The position numbers and the translations under genes were made by a program. Source: Polyangiaceae bacterium (GTDB taxonomy: Bacteria; Myxococcota_A; Polyangia; Polyangiales; Polyangiaceae). Taken from it: DNA of 42,048 nucleotides. Where the stretch lies: assembly GCA_016929495.1 (NCBI GenBank), contig JAFGIS010000096.1, positions 1 through 42,048 of the forward strand, given 5' to 3'. Each line of letters begins with the position of its first letter. Positions within the stretch are counted from its first letter, which is position 1. The notes beneath the pieces are model-generated. The model ran no database searches. It had not been told where the DNA came from and saw only the letters and a program-made list of their open reading frames with translations. This document shows, one piece after another, positions 8,497-17,529 of this stretch.

Positions 8497-8719
8497 GGTT
8501 CGTGCGCTGAGTCTCCGATGTCAGGGATGCATGTGGAAATGCTCTCGTCGCAACAACGGTGAAGGCGCGGCGTCGGGACGGTGACGAGCGAAGGGCGACG
8601 GACGGCACGGATGCGCTCGACGCAATGCGTGATTGACTGCGCGGCTTCGTACACTACTCGTCGACCATGATGCGTCACCCCTGCCACGAGCCACAGCCCC
8701 GGCAACAAACAGCGCCAGT

Positions 8720-9136
8720 CTAGCGGGAGTCGCCAACCCCCGCCTCCTGCCGGTATCTCATGGTGAACTCGACGTAGCATGCCCGTCCGGGTCCGCTTTG
8801 CCGTATGCACTCGGTCGCGAGCTCGCTGCTGCGTAGGGCCAGGCAGCGGAAGTGTCCGGGAAAACGTCCGCCGTAGAGCGGCGTCGGGATGTGCCGCATG
8901 CAATCGACGAAAGCGCGGTCGTAGGGGGTCGTCAGGCATTCGATCGTGAGGGCATTGAGCGCGTCTTCGAGCTGCGGCAGCGAAGCGACCACGCTCTCGT
9001 CCACACCCAGCATGCGCATGGCCGCGCTGCGACAGGACGCGGGTCCAGGTGCTTTGCGCTGACAAGCAGCCGAGACCACCAGTAGCCCCACGAGCAGGGC
9101 CACGAACCTGAGCTGGTGCAAGAGACGCATGAACAT
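8720..9136 (-). CDS. Small Cys-containing putative lipoprotein
   Basis: A 138-aa protein starting with a membrane-targeting segment (RFVALLVGLLVVSAAC), whose Cys near residue 25 fits a lipobox. The mature part has further cysteines (ASCRSA, IECLT, VDCMRH, FRCLAL, TECIRQ, RACYVEF), an even number that could pair in the periplasm, and ends in a charged tail. No family was recognised. Two in-frame ATGs, 9136 and 9130, are both plausible. It follows the beta-barrel protein gene by 27 bases on the same strand and may share its transcript. About 220 bases between its stop and the clpB-like stop hold nothing that I recognise. Confidence 0.65.
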   Translation of the reverse strand: MFMRLLHQLRFVALLVGLLVVSAACQRKAPGPASCRSAAMRMLGVDESVVASLPQLEDALNALTIECLTTPYDRAFVDCMRHIPTPLYGGRFPGHFRCLALRSSELATECIRQSGPGRACYVEFTMRYRQEAGVGDSR

Positions 9137-9163
9137 CGAGCGTGCCGCCGCGTGTGGGCCTCG

Positions 9164-9883
9164 TCAGAACAACACGCCGAGGCCGAGGACCGAGCGGAAG
9201 CTGCCCGCGAACTTGGGATAACGACCGATCTTGAGCATGTGGCCGTTCTGGTCGAAGCCCTGGACCCGATCGTGCAGAGTGCCGCCCTGGTCGAGGACGG
9301 TAAACGCTCCGACGCTGAGCCCGAGCACGAGCCAGTCGGGGATCACCTCGAGCGAGCTACCCACGCTGCCTCCCACCTCGAGCGCAACGCCGTGCCGGAT
9401 GGCTGTGCGGATCACGAGAGCGCCCTTCGTTGTCGGCTCGCGGGCCGTTGTTCTGATCCAAGCGACTTCTGGCCCGGCCCACAGACGAACGACCGAGGAC
9501 AGCTTCCACGTGGGTTCGAGCCGCGCGGACACGAACAGGACGTTCAGATCGGGTTGACTCACCTCGGTGTCGGCGAGACCGAGAGCGCCCTTGCGGAGTG
9601 TGACGGGCGCCGCACTCTGTGCGGCCGTCGCTCGGAAGGCGAGCCAGGAGGCAAGCGGCAGAGCTATGTGGCCGCCCCAGAGCACGCCCGTGGCGTACGA
9701 CAGGTCGCTGCCGCTGGCCGGTCGCCGCGCCAGGCCGGTGTCGAACCCGAGTTCGACACGGCGAGACGGTGGAAGTGGTGGATTGTCCGACGCTCGCGGT
9801 TCGGCCGCGGACGCGTGAGCAGCACCGACCATCAGGCACGCGGCGCAGAGCAGTGAATCCACGCGTGCCATCTCGCCCATCAT
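9164..9883 (-). CDS. Secreted outer-membrane beta-barrel-like protein
   Basis: A 239-aa protein with an N-terminal signal peptide (SLLCAACLMVGAAHASAAEP, cleavage after ASA likely). Alternating hydrophobic/polar strands follow, rich in Gly, Val and Leu, such as VELGFDTGLARR, GHIALPLASWLAFRAT, LNVLFVSARLEPTW and VGAFTVLDQGG. It ends in a terminal Phe (VLGLGVLF), typical of proteins inserted by the BAM complex. I infer a small porin-like or surface beta-barrel; no precise family is recognised. Its ATG overlaps the pheT stop in an ATGA arrangement, so translation is probably coupled to pheT, which is an odd partner. A second in-frame ATG gives MARVDSLLCAACL. Confidence 0.6.
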   Translation of the reverse strand: MMGEMARVDSLLCAACLMVGAAHASAAEPRASDNPPLPPSRRVELGFDTGLARRPASGSDLSYATGVLWGGHIALPLASWLAFRATAAQSAAPVTLRKGALGLADTEVSQPDLNVLFVSARLEPTWKLSSVVRLWAGPEVAWIRTTAREPTTKGALVIRTAIRHGVALEVGGSVGSSLEVIPDWLVLGLSVGAFTVLDQGGTLHDRVQGFDQNGHMLKIGRYPKFAGSFRSVLGLGVLF

Positions 9884-12375
9884 CCTCTCAGGCTGGCGCC
9901 GAAGCGTTCGCCGGTGGTCTGGATCACCTTCGCGTGTCGCTGGTCCACCTCGACGTCCGTGAGCGTGCGCGCGTTGTCCGGATCGGTTGCAGCGCGCGGG
10001 TCACGGTAGACGACTCTGAACGCCAGCGAACGTCGACCCGGGGCCAGCGATCCGCCACTGAACAGGTCGAACAGCTCGACGGATTCGCACAACTCGCCTG
10101 CCGCTTCATTGATGGCCTGGGCCACGTCTCCGGCCGAGACGGTCTGCGGAAGCTCGAGCGCGATGTCGCGCACCACGGCCGGGAGACGAGGCAAGGGCTG
10201 GTAGACCAGAGCCCGCCGGCCGATGATCTCCAACCGCCTCGCGTCGATCTCGATGACTTGGGCCGTGCTGCCCAGGTCGAAAGCGTCGACCACATTCGGA
10301 TGCAAGGGCCCCAGCACGCCGACGCGCTGTCCCGCAACGAAGAGCTCCGCGGCGCCCCGCGGGTGCAGATACGCCGTCGTAGGCCCAGGCTCTGCATGGC
10401 GCACCTCGGCACGCCGCCGCGTCACCCGTTCGATCAGCTCCACGGCAACACCCTTGGCGTCGTAGACGTCGACCGCGTCCGGCTTGGTCAGATAACTCGG
10501 GCGTGGCCCTGCAAGAACCACGGCCAGGCTCAGTACTTCGTCCGGCAGCGCGCCGTGGTCGCACCCGAGTCGCGGCCGTGCCCGAGCGTGCTCGTCACCG
10601 GCACTCTTGTGTACCAGCGACCCAAAAACCGCCCCGAGCGTGAACATCCGCACCGTTTCCTGGCCGTGACGCCGCGCATGCCCCAGTGCGTCGAGCAAGC
10701 CGGGCAGAAGACTCGTTCTGAGCACGCTGCGCTCCTCGCTCAGCGGGTTCAGGAGCGTGACACTCGGTGCCGGAGCGCCAACCGCCTTGAGCTTCTCGGG
10801 TGCGACGAATGCATACGTCACGGCTTCGCTCAGACCGAGGCTCGTTGCGGTCCGAGCCAGCTCGCTTTCGAAGGCGTGCCAATAGCGTGGCGGCTTTGGA
10901 ACGATCGCCGGCAGCGTGTCCGGGATGCGATCGAACCCATTGAGCCGTGCTACTTCTTCGATGAGATCGATCTCGAGAGACACGTCGGGGCGCCACGACG
11001 CTCCGCGCACCTCGGCCTCCTGGCGCACGAGGTCCTTTTCGATGATTTCGAATCCGAGCGACTCCAGCGTGTCGAGTGCGCCCTCGAACGCAACGGGCAT
11101 GCCCACAATCGCGTCGAGCCGCGGACCGCGCAAGCGCATGGTCGGTGTCCGAAGCCCAGCAGCTCGCACGTGGACGGCCCCGGCAACGGCTGTGCCTCGT
11201 GCCAGCTCGGTGAGCAGCACTTTGGCACGTTCCAGCACGGCGGGAATCGCGCCCCAGTCGACCCCGCGCTCGAACCGGTGACTGGCCTCGGTGGGCAGGC
11301 CATGGCGGCGCGCGGTGCGCCGTACGCCGCGCGGCGCGAAGTACGCGCATTCGAGCACGACGTCGCGGGTCGCCTCCCCGATTTCGCTGTTTGCGCCGCC
11401 CATGACGCCCGCCAGGGCGGTGGCCCCCCTCGGATCGGCGATCACCAGGTCGTCGGGGTCCAGGACGCGCTCTGCCCCGTCGAGCGTCTTGAACCGTTCA
11501 CCCGGCTCGGCACGGCGTATGATGATCGTCCCGTCCGCGAGCAACGAACGGTCGAACGCGTGCATGGGCTGCCCGGCCTCGAGGACGAGCAGGTTGGTGA
11601 CGTCGACCACGTTCGAAATGGGCCGGATCCCGAGGCTGCTCAGGCGCCAACGCAGCCAGTCGGGCGAGGGTGCCGTCTTGACGTCGAGCACACAGGCAGC
11701 GCCGTAGTGCGGGCAGCGCTCCGGATCGCGGTTGTCGACGCGTACCAGCTCACCGAGGTCGACGTCGGCCGTGCGGCGTGGCGATCTCGGCTCGATTCCA
11801 CGGAATGTCAGCCGGAACAGGGCGGCGAGCTCGCGAGCTACGCCTACGTGCCCCAGGGCGTCCGGGCGGTTGGGGGTGACCTCCAGCTCGAGGATCGTGT
11901 CAGAGGCCGCCGGGCAGGCGGCCGCGAAAGGCGTGCCGGGATCTGCGGAGCCGTTCTCCAGGATCAGGATGCCGGCAGATTGGTCTGCCAGGCCGAGCTC
12001 GACCTCGCTCAGGAGCATCCCCTCGCTCGGCACTCCGCCGATGTCGCGGGGCGCCAGTTGGGCGCCCAGACCCGGAACGAAGCTGCCCAGGGTGGCCAGT
12101 ACGACCAGCCCACCCGCCTCGGGCACGTTGGCCGCGCCGCACACCACGCGCTGCAGGGCGTTGCCTCGATCAACCGTGACCAGGGACAATCCGGCACGTT
12201 TTGGGTGCGGCTCGCGCCGGACCACCCGAGCCACGATGATATCCTGTGCGTCTGTGCCGAACCGAGCGATACTGGCCACCTCCAGGCCGGAGCGGGTGAG
12301 CCTTGCGGCGACTTCGGCGGGGGCTGCCGTGAGCTCTGGCAAGAGGTCGCGCAACCAGCGATAGGAAATGCGCAT
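9880..12375 (-). CDS. pheT: Phenylalanine--tRNA ligase beta subunit
   Basis: An 831-aa subunit of the (alpha-beta)2 phenylalanyl-tRNA synthetase, which charges tRNA-Phe and hydrolyses mischarged Tyr-tRNA-Phe. Domains in order: N-terminal MRISYRWLRDLLPEL, an EMAP/tRNA-binding domain (about 40-150, with ILILENGSADPGTPF), the B3/B4 editing domain (with ALGHVGVARELAALF), GQPMHAFDRSLL, B5 (RHGLPTEASHRFERGVDWG), the core (EEVARLNGFDRIPDTLP), and the C-terminal ferredoxin-like anticodon-binding domain (LPRLPAVVRDIALELPQ). Length is within the family range of about 800 aa. The start is ATG at 12375. pheS, usually directly upstream, is absent: the upstream neighbour is a divergent kinase gene. Confidence 0.97.
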   Translation of the reverse strand: MRISYRWLRDLLPELTAAPAEVAARLTRSGLEVASIARFGTDAQDIIVARVVRREPHPKRAGLSLVTVDRGNALQRVVCGAANVPEAGGLVVLATLGSFVPGLGAQLAPRDIGGVPSEGMLLSEVELGLADQSAGILILENGSADPGTPFAAACPAASDTILELEVTPNRPDALGHVGVARELAALFRLTFRGIEPRSPRRTADVDLGELVRVDNRDPERCPHYGAACVLDVKTAPSPDWLRWRLSSLGIRPISNVVDVTNLLVLEAGQPMHAFDRSLLADGTIIIRRAEPGERFKTLDGAERVLDPDDLVIADPRGATALAGVMGGANSEIGEATRDVVLECAYFAPRGVRRTARRHGLPTEASHRFERGVDWGAIPAVLERAKVLLTELARGTAVAGAVHVRAAGLRTPTMRLRGPRLDAIVGMPVAFEGALDTLESLGFEIIEKDLVRQEAEVRGASWRPDVSLEIDLIEEVARLNGFDRIPDTLPAIVPKPPRYWHAFESELARTATSLGLSEAVTYAFVAPEKLKAVGAPAPSVTLLNPLSEERSVLRTSLLPGLLDALGHARRHGQETVRMFTLGAVFGSLVHKSAGDEHARARPRLGCDHGALPDEVLSLAVVLAGPRPSYLTKPDAVDVYDAKGVAVELIERVTRRRAEVRHAEPGPTTAYLHPRGAAELFVAGQRVGVLGPLHPNVVDAFDLGSTAQVIEIDARRLEIIGRRALVYQPLPRLPAVVRDIALELPQTVSAGDVAQAINEAAGELCESVELFDLFSGGSLAPGRRSLAFRVVYRDPRAATDPDNARTLTDVEVDQRHAKVIQTTGERFGASLRG

Positions 12376-12596
12376 GCGCTGCGCCTATTAGCACTGCTTG
12401 TGCGAGACGGCTCGCCGAGCCAGCCCGATGCGGTCGCCATTGTGGATGGTGGCACGGGCAGAGCCGCATTTGTGCCAGAAGCCGCGTCCAGCGGTGCAAT
12501 GGGCGATGGGCAGGGCCTTCCGGCCTGTCCCCCTCCCCATGGGCTCTCAGGCCGATCGGGTTGACCCGGCGCGGCAACCGGGTTCTTATTTGTGCC
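12376..12596. other. Divergent intergenic region between pheT and the kinase gene
   Basis: About 220 bases separate the pheT start from the favoured kinase start, so promoters for both strands must lie here. I see no clear -35/-10 pair, operator palindrome or terminator. A TTG at 12561 is in frame with the kinase and could extend it by 12 residues. Confidence 0.4.
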
Positions 12597-15500
12597 GTGG
12601 TTCCCAGGGCCAACCCCGAGGCCGAGATAGGCTTGCTCGGCCCGTACAGCATTCTGGCGACGCTTGGACGTGGGGGGATGGGCGTCGTGTATCGGGCCCG
12701 GCACCGAGAGTCGAGCAGCCTGGTCGCTCTCAAGACCGTGCCTCGGGTGTCGTCCTCGCGTCTCATGGCGATACGTCGTGAGATCCGAGCGCTGAGCCAT
12801 CTGTGCCATCCCGGAGTGGTCCAGATCGTCGACCAGGGAGAAACCGACGGACGGCCCTGGTACGCCATGGAGCTGCTCGAAGGAAGGACACTCGCGGACT
12901 ACATCGACGACCTGTTCGGGCGGACAATGGTTCGCTCGGGCTCGAGAGTCGGCGTGCCGGCCACGCAGCGTCTGCCGATGACCCAGGTCGGCCTGAATCG
13001 CTCCGTGATCCAGGCGTCCACGCCCGATGTCGAGCCTCCCTCTCGACGGCCGAGCCTATCGGCCTGGATGTCCGAGGGGCCTTTCGCTCAGACGCTGCAG
13101 CTGCTCGAACGCGTTTGTGCGGCGCTGGCGTACGTTCACGCGAACGGAATCGTCCACCGCGACCTGAAGCCGGAAAACATCTTCCTTCGAGGGGACAGCG
13201 ACCCGGTGCTCGTCGATTTCGGGGTCGCCGGCAGGTTCTGCAGCTTCGATGTCCGCGAACACCTCGAAGCCGGGAGCGGCTTCGCGGGCAGTATCCCGTA
13301 CATGTCGCCCGAGCAGATCCGCGGTGAGCTCGTGGACGCTCGTGCCGACCTGTACTCGATTGGGTGCATCATCTACGAATGCTTGACTGGGCAAGTCCCG
13401 TTCGTGGGCGAGGCCGGGGAAGTGGTCTGGCAGCACCTGGAACGTGAGCCGCTCGCTCCGTCGGCCATCTCGAGAGCCGTGGATCCGGGGCTCGACGAGC
13501 TGGTGCTGCGCCTGCTCTCGAAACGTCCTCAGAACCGCATTGGCTATGCCGACATCGTCGGCGAGATGCTCTACGACGCCTCGTCCGGCAGAACCTCGAG
13601 CAGGCGGCAGCCGCGCTATTCCTACCTGTATCGCCCGAGCTTCGCCCGCCGCGAGGCTCTGATGGGCGCACTCGAGCAGGCGCTGATTGAAGCGACCCAG
13701 GGCCACGGCGCCCTGATCGTACTGGACGGCGTCAGCGGTTCGGGCAAGACCAGGACTGGCATCGAGCTCACCAAGTTAGCCGTCCAGAGCGGCTTCAATG
13801 TTGCGACGGGCGAGTGCAAGCCCCAGGGCCCAGACGGCGGCCATGCCACGGCGTTGGCACCGTTCCACCCGATTCTCACGTGGCTAGCCGATCTCTGCCG
13901 CTCCGAAGCAGAGGAGCTCACCGCGAGCGTCTTCGGTGAGCGTGGCCCGGTTCTGGTGGAGCTCGAGCCGGCCATCGGCTCGCTGCCGGGACAGTCGACG
14001 CTGCCCGAGCCTGCGGACCTCGGTCCCGAGCTCAACCGAGAGCGATTGCTCAATGCGCTGCTGGCATCGCTGACCGCCGCCGCCGATCATCAGACGACGC
14101 TGCTGGTCATTGACGATCTCCAGTGGGCCGACGAGCTGTCGATTGCGCTGCTGGAGAAGGCGCTCCGCTCCGGACTGGAAGGTCACCGGCTGCTGGTGCT
14201 CGGCACGCATCGAACGGACGAGCCGAGCGCGCGCCTGCAACGCCTGTTCGAGTCGGCTGGACCGAACCGACTTGCACTCGAGCCGTTGGATCGTGATCAA
14301 GTGGTCTCGATGATCTCCGGCATGCTCGCGCTGGAGATACCACCGGACGCTCTGGTCGACTACGTGCACCGAGAGTCTCAGGGCAATCCGCTTTTCGTCG
14401 CCGAGTGCTTGCACGCGGCCATCGACGAGGGGCTGCTCGTCCGGCAGGATCAAGGCCAATGGACCGTTGCGGCGAATGCATCTGTCGACGAGATCCCGCG
14501 CTCGGCGCGGTTCACCAACACCGTTCAGAGCATGTTTCTGCGCCGCATCGGGAACTTGTCGGCGCAGGCCAGGCACGTCCTCGACGTGGCTGCCGTGTTC
14601 GGTGGCGAGGCCCAGCCGGAGTGGATCGCCTCGGCCGCCGGCTTTTCGGAGAACGAGCTGCTCGAGGCGCTGCAAGCGTTGGACCAGCGCCGTCTGCTGG
14701 AGAACACCGAGACGGGATTGCTGCGTTTCACGCACCGGCAACTGCAGCGCTTCGTGTACGGCGCGCTCGACGAGAGCGCGAGGGTGGCGATGCATCGCGC
14801 TGCGGCCGAGACACTCGAATCGTATCCGGGGCGTGGGCCCGACGATGCGTCCATGATCGCTGCCCACTGGGCCAAGACGGGGGAGAGCCTCAAGGCGAGC
14901 CGCTACTGGCGCAGCGCCGGAGACCGCTACGCGGTACGCGGGGCCAACGAGGATGCTGCCACCTGTTATCAGGAGGCGTTGCGCGAGGTGCGCAAGACAG
15001 AACCGGGTTCGACGGGGCAGGCGGCGTTGCTCCACGAGATCCTCGAGCGGCTGGGTGAGACCCAGGCCCTCGTTGGCAGGCACGACGACGCGCAGCGCAC
15101 GTTCGAGGAGGCGCTGACGACGGCTGGGGACGATCCACTCGCGCAGGCCAGACTGCATCGCAAGGTCGGCAAGGTGCTGACCACGACCAAGGCCCACACC
15201 AACGCCCTGAAGCACTTCGATCACGCGGCCGTGCTGCTCGGTACCTTGAACGCGAGTCAGAAACACGATGAACGCTGGTGGGACGAATGGGTGACGCTGC
15301 AAACGGAACGCGTATGGACGCACTACTGGCTCGGCGACACGCAGGAGATGGCCGAGCTGATCGATGCGGCCCGTCCGGTCGTGCTGGCGCGCGGCACCGC
15401 GAACCACCGAGCTCAGTTTCTCGGCGCCATGGTCAACGCGCGCATGCGGCAAGAACGCTATCACCACAGCCGCGAGACCGTGGCGTTGGCCTCACAGGCC

Positions 15501-16130
15501 CTGGCGGCGAGCCGTGAAGCGGGCAACCTGGCCCAGACGTACAGTGCGCAGTTCGTACTCGGGTTCGTGCTGTTGTTTCACGGGTCTGTGCACGAAGCCG
15601 CCCACCACCTGGAACAGGCCGTCCAAGGTGCTCTGCAGATCGGCGACGTCCCGCTGTGGACCCGCGCTCAGTCGTATCTGGCGGTGGTGAGGCGGCGGCG
15701 CGGAGATGTCGTCCAATGCGAACAGGAGGCGCGCGACCTGCTCGGGACACGCGGGGTGGCGCAGATGACCGACTACATCGGTGTCGCGGAGGCGAACCTC
15801 GCTTGGGTGGCTTGGAAAGCGGGCGACCTCGCCGGCGTCAAGGCTCACGGAGAGGCAGCGCTCAAGGCCTGGGACCATCCCCCGGCGCTGTACCCATTTC
15901 AGTGGCTGGCGCGCTGGCCACTCCTGGCCGCGGCCGCTGCCGCGGGCTCGGTGCCGGACGCGGCCGAACACCTGCGCGCGCTGCTCGATTCGCGTCACCA
16001 GACGTTGGACGAAGCCACGACGAGCGCCATTCGACAGGTGCTGGAGAATCTTGCGAGAGGTGATGGCGATGCCGCGAGGGCAGGCATCCATGCGCTCGTC
16101 GAGCATGGCCGCAGAAGCGGCGAGTTGTGA
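12597..16130 (+). CDS. Ser/Thr protein kinase fused to AAA ATPase and TPR-like helices (PknK-like)
   Basis: About 1177 aa from the GTG at 12597. The N-terminal kinase has the glycine loop LGRGGMGVVYRARH, VALKT, catalytic loop IVHRDLKPENIFL (about residue 185), LVDFGVAG and GSIPYMSPEQIRGE, so it should be active. A Ser/Pro/Arg-rich insert of about 60 residues lies between the hinge (MELLEGRTLADYI) and the C-lobe helices. An AAA/STAND-type ATPase follows with DGVSGSGKTRTG (about 377) and LLVIDDLQWADE (about 502). The last 450 residues are helical repeats of TPR type. There is no membrane segment. Such kinases act as cytosolic signalling hubs in myxobacteria. It ends 40 bases before the NIPSNAP-like gene on the same strand, so it may be cotranscribed with, or regulate, the YcaO-TfuA operon. 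Confidence 0.93.
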   Translation: MVPRANPEAEIGLLGPYSILATLGRGGMGVVYRARHRESSSLVALKTVPRVSSSRLMAIRREIRALSHLCHPGVVQIVDQGETDGRPWYAMELLEGRTLADYIDDLFGRTMVRSGSRVGVPATQRLPMTQVGLNRSVIQASTPDVEPPSRRPSLSAWMSEGPFAQTLQLLERVCAALAYVHANGIVHRDLKPENIFLRGDSDPVLVDFGVAGRFCSFDVREHLEAGSGFAGSIPYMSPEQIRGELVDARADLYSIGCIIYECLTGQVPFVGEAGEVVWQHLEREPLAPSAISRAVDPGLDELVLRLLSKRPQNRIGYADIVGEMLYDASSGRTSSRRQPRYSYLYRPSFARREALMGALEQALIEATQGHGALIVLDGVSGSGKTRTGIELTKLAVQSGFNVATGECKPQGPDGGHATALAPFHPILTWLADLCRSEAEELTASVFGERGPVLVELEPAIGSLPGQSTLPEPADLGPELNRERLLNALLASLTAAADHQTTLLVIDDLQWADELSIALLEKALRSGLEGHRLLVLGTHRTDEPSARLQRLFESAGPNRLALEPLDRDQVVSMISGMLALEIPPDALVDYVHRESQGNPLFVAECLHAAIDEGLLVRQDQGQWTVAANASVDEIPRSARFTNTVQSMFLRRIGNLSAQARHVLDVAAVFGGEAQPEWIASAAGFSENELLEALQALDQRRLLENTETGLLRFTHRQLQRFVYGALDESARVAMHRAAAETLESYPGRGPDDASMIAAHWAKTGESLKASRYWRSAGDRYAVRGANEDAATCYQEALREVRKTEPGSTGQAALLHEILERLGETQALVGRHDDAQRTFEEALTTAGDDPLAQARLHRKVGKVLTTTKAHTNALKHFDHAAVLLGTLNASQKHDERWWDEWVTLQTERVWTHYWLGDTQEMAELIDAARPVVLARGTANHRAQFLGAMVNARMRQERYHHSRETVALASQALAASREAGNLAQTYSAQFVLGFVLLFHGSVHEAAHHLEQAVQGALQIGDVPLWTRAQSYLAVVRRRRGDVVQCEQEARDLLGTRGVAQMTDYIGVAEANLAWVAWKAGDLAGVKAHGEAALKAWDHPPALYPFQWLARWPLLAAAAAAGSVPDAAEHLRALLDSRHQTLDEATTSAIRQVLENLARGDGDAARAGIHALVEHGRRSGEL

Positions 16131-16170
16131 AGGAAGGCGCGCGGCGCCAGGATGCGGAAGGGAGAAGCCG

Positions 16171-16578
16171 ATGCAAACTCAAATCAACGACAGGATACTC
16201 AAGAAGAGGTCACGCCGGCCCGTTCCCAGCGAAGCAGCTGACGAACACAAGGGCGCAGTGTACATGCTTCACGATCGGATAACGATCAAAAAGGGCCATC
16301 TCACGGAGTTCATCGCTGACGCCGAGGAGTTCCTCGATTGCATGCAGAGGGAACGAGGGTGGCGGCTCATCGCCGCGGCGGTGAACCTCACCGGCCGTCT
16401 GAACGTCGTGACCCACGTCTGGCAAATCCCCGACCCAGACTCACTGCCCAAGACGATGCATTGGCTCGCCGATGCCCCGAAGTATGCCGAGATCCAGGAG
16501 CACATCCAATCGGAGGAGCAGGAGCTCATGCTTGCCTTGATCTACGACCCCAAGGAACCCGAGCTCGAGGTACCTTGA
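16171..16578 (+). CDS. NIPSNAP-like dimeric alpha/beta-barrel protein
   Basis: A 135-aa protein starting at ATG 16171 behind the purine-rich GGAAGGGAGAAG. After a basic N-terminal stretch of about 30 residues comes one ferredoxin-like alpha/beta domain. The strand YMLHDRITIKKGHLTEF is followed by the helix DAEEFLDCMQRERGW, then RLIAAAVNLTGRLNVVTHVW and DSLPKTMHWLADAPKY, ending LALIYDPKEPE. The order strand, helix, 'G+lN.+.H+W', short helix, final strand is that of NIPSNAP/dimeric alpha-beta-barrel proteins. Members include small-molecule-binding proteins and monooxygenase-like enzymes; no catalytic activity can be assigned. The stop overlaps the start of the reductase gene (TGATG), so it is the first gene of the tight YcaO-TfuA operon. 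Confidence 0.78.
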   Translation: MQTQINDRILKKRSRRPVPSEAADEHKGAVYMLHDRITIKKGHLTEFIADAEEFLDCMQRERGWRLIAAAVNLTGRLNVVTHVWQIPDPDSLPKTMHWLADAPKYAEIQEHIQSEEQELMLALIYDPKEPELEVP

Positions 16579-17474
16579 TGAGGCAACCCACGTGTCTGGT
16601 CGTAGGTGCGACGGGCTGGCTCGGTCAGCTGACGGTGGAGAAACTCGCCGCGGCGGGTCACCCTGTGAGGGCATTCGTTCGTGCGAGCTCCGATCCCAGC
16701 CGCATCGCCGCGCTCAAGAAACTCGAGGTCGAGATCGTCGTGGGTGATCTACGCGATCGCGGATCGGTCGAGGCGGCCTGCCAAGGCGCTTCGCGTGTGG
16801 TGACGACCGCGTCCGCGACGCTATCGCGGCAGCCCGACGACAGTATTGCCAGCGTGGACGAACGAGGCCAACTGACGTTGGTCGAGGCGGCGGTCAAGGC
16901 GGGGGTCGAGCGGTTCGTCTACGTATCCTTCCCGACTTCGGAGGTGAGCTTCCCGCTGCAAGATGCCAAGCGCGCGGTGGAGAAGGCCATCGTTCAGAGC
17001 ACGCTCGACTACACCGTACTCCGGCCTACCTTCTTCCGCGAAGCCTGGCTCGGTCCCATGCTGGGCTTCGACCCGGCAGGTGGCCAGGCGACCGTCTATG
17101 GCTCGGGCAACCAACCGGTGTCCTACATTGCCGTGGACGACGTTGCCAAGTTCGTTCTCGCGGCCGTGGATGCACCCGGTGCAGCCCGGATGACCTTCGA
17201 CCTCGGGGGCCCCGACGCCCTGTCATTGCGCCAGGTCATCGGCATGGTCGAGAAGCTACTCGGCCGGGACCTCAAGATCGCCGAGGTCCCGGAGGCAGTG
17301 CTGTTGGCGCAGCTCGGCTCGAGCTCTGATCCGATTGACAAATCACGGGCCGGGCTGGCTCTCTGGTACGCGCGGGGCAGCGCCGTCGACTCCGAGCCTG
17401 CGCTGAAGGCCCTGCCGGTCGAGCGTCAGCGGCTGTCCTCCCATCTCGAATCGTTCAGGGCGCCAGCCAACTGA
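16578..17474 (+). CDS. NmrA-like atypical SDR, NAD(P)-binding reductase
   Basis: A 298-aa protein of the atypical short-chain dehydrogenase (NmrA/SDR-a5) type. The N-terminus CLVVGATGWLGQLTVEKL carries the GxxGxxG dinucleotide-binding loop. VRAFVRASSDPSRI follows, where Arg suggests NADPH preference, then VVGDLRDRGSVEAAC, ERFVYVSF and YTVLRPTFFREAW. The classical YxxxK catalytic pair is not evident, as is usual in NmrA-type members, which may be reductases or redox-sensing proteins. The start ATG overlaps the stop of the NIPSNAP-like gene in a TGATG, so the two are translationally coupled. The next gene begins 55 bases downstream. In this operon it could reduce a modified product or sense the redox state; this is inference. 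Confidence 0.88.
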   Translation: MRQPTCLVVGATGWLGQLTVEKLAAAGHPVRAFVRASSDPSRIAALKKLEVEIVVGDLRDRGSVEAACQGASRVVTTASATLSRQPDDSIASVDERGQLTLVEAAVKAGVERFVYVSFPTSEVSFPLQDAKRAVEKAIVQSTLDYTVLRPTFFREAWLGPMLGFDPAGGQATVYGSGNQPVSYIAVDDVAKFVLAAVDAPGAARMTFDLGGPDALSLRQVIGMVEKLLGRDLKIAEVPEAVLLAQLGSSSDPIDKSRAGLALWYARGSAVDSEPALKALPVERQRLSSHLESFRAPAN

Positions 17475-17514
17475 GACTCGGAGCGGGCAGCATTGCCGCG
17501 CTTGTGTCATCCAC

Positions 17515-17525
17515 GAAGGAGACGT
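17515..17525 (+). promoter_or_regulatory. Ribosome binding site of the 117-aa protein
   Basis: GAAGGAGACG lies 6-8 bases before the ATG at 17530. This is the best Shine-Dalgarno sequence in the operon. It suggests that the small protein is made at a higher rate than its coupled neighbours, as expected for a stoichiometric substrate or binding protein. Confidence 0.6.
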
Positions 17526-17529
17526 TAGA

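Noticed and set aside
9619..12564. Long open frame on the plus strand opposite pheT
   Set aside because: It is antisense to a complete, well-conserved pheT; its product is low-complexity and Arg/Gln-rich with no motif. GC-rich codon bias explains the lack of stops.
13884..15467. Long open frame on the minus strand within the kinase gene
   Set aside because: It overlaps the ATPase and TPR region of the kinase, whose motifs are intact, and has no recognisable domain.
16131..16170. Short RiPP precursor gene between the kinase and the NIPSNAP-like gene
   Set aside because: Only 40 bases are available and no start with a ribosome binding site opens a frame there.
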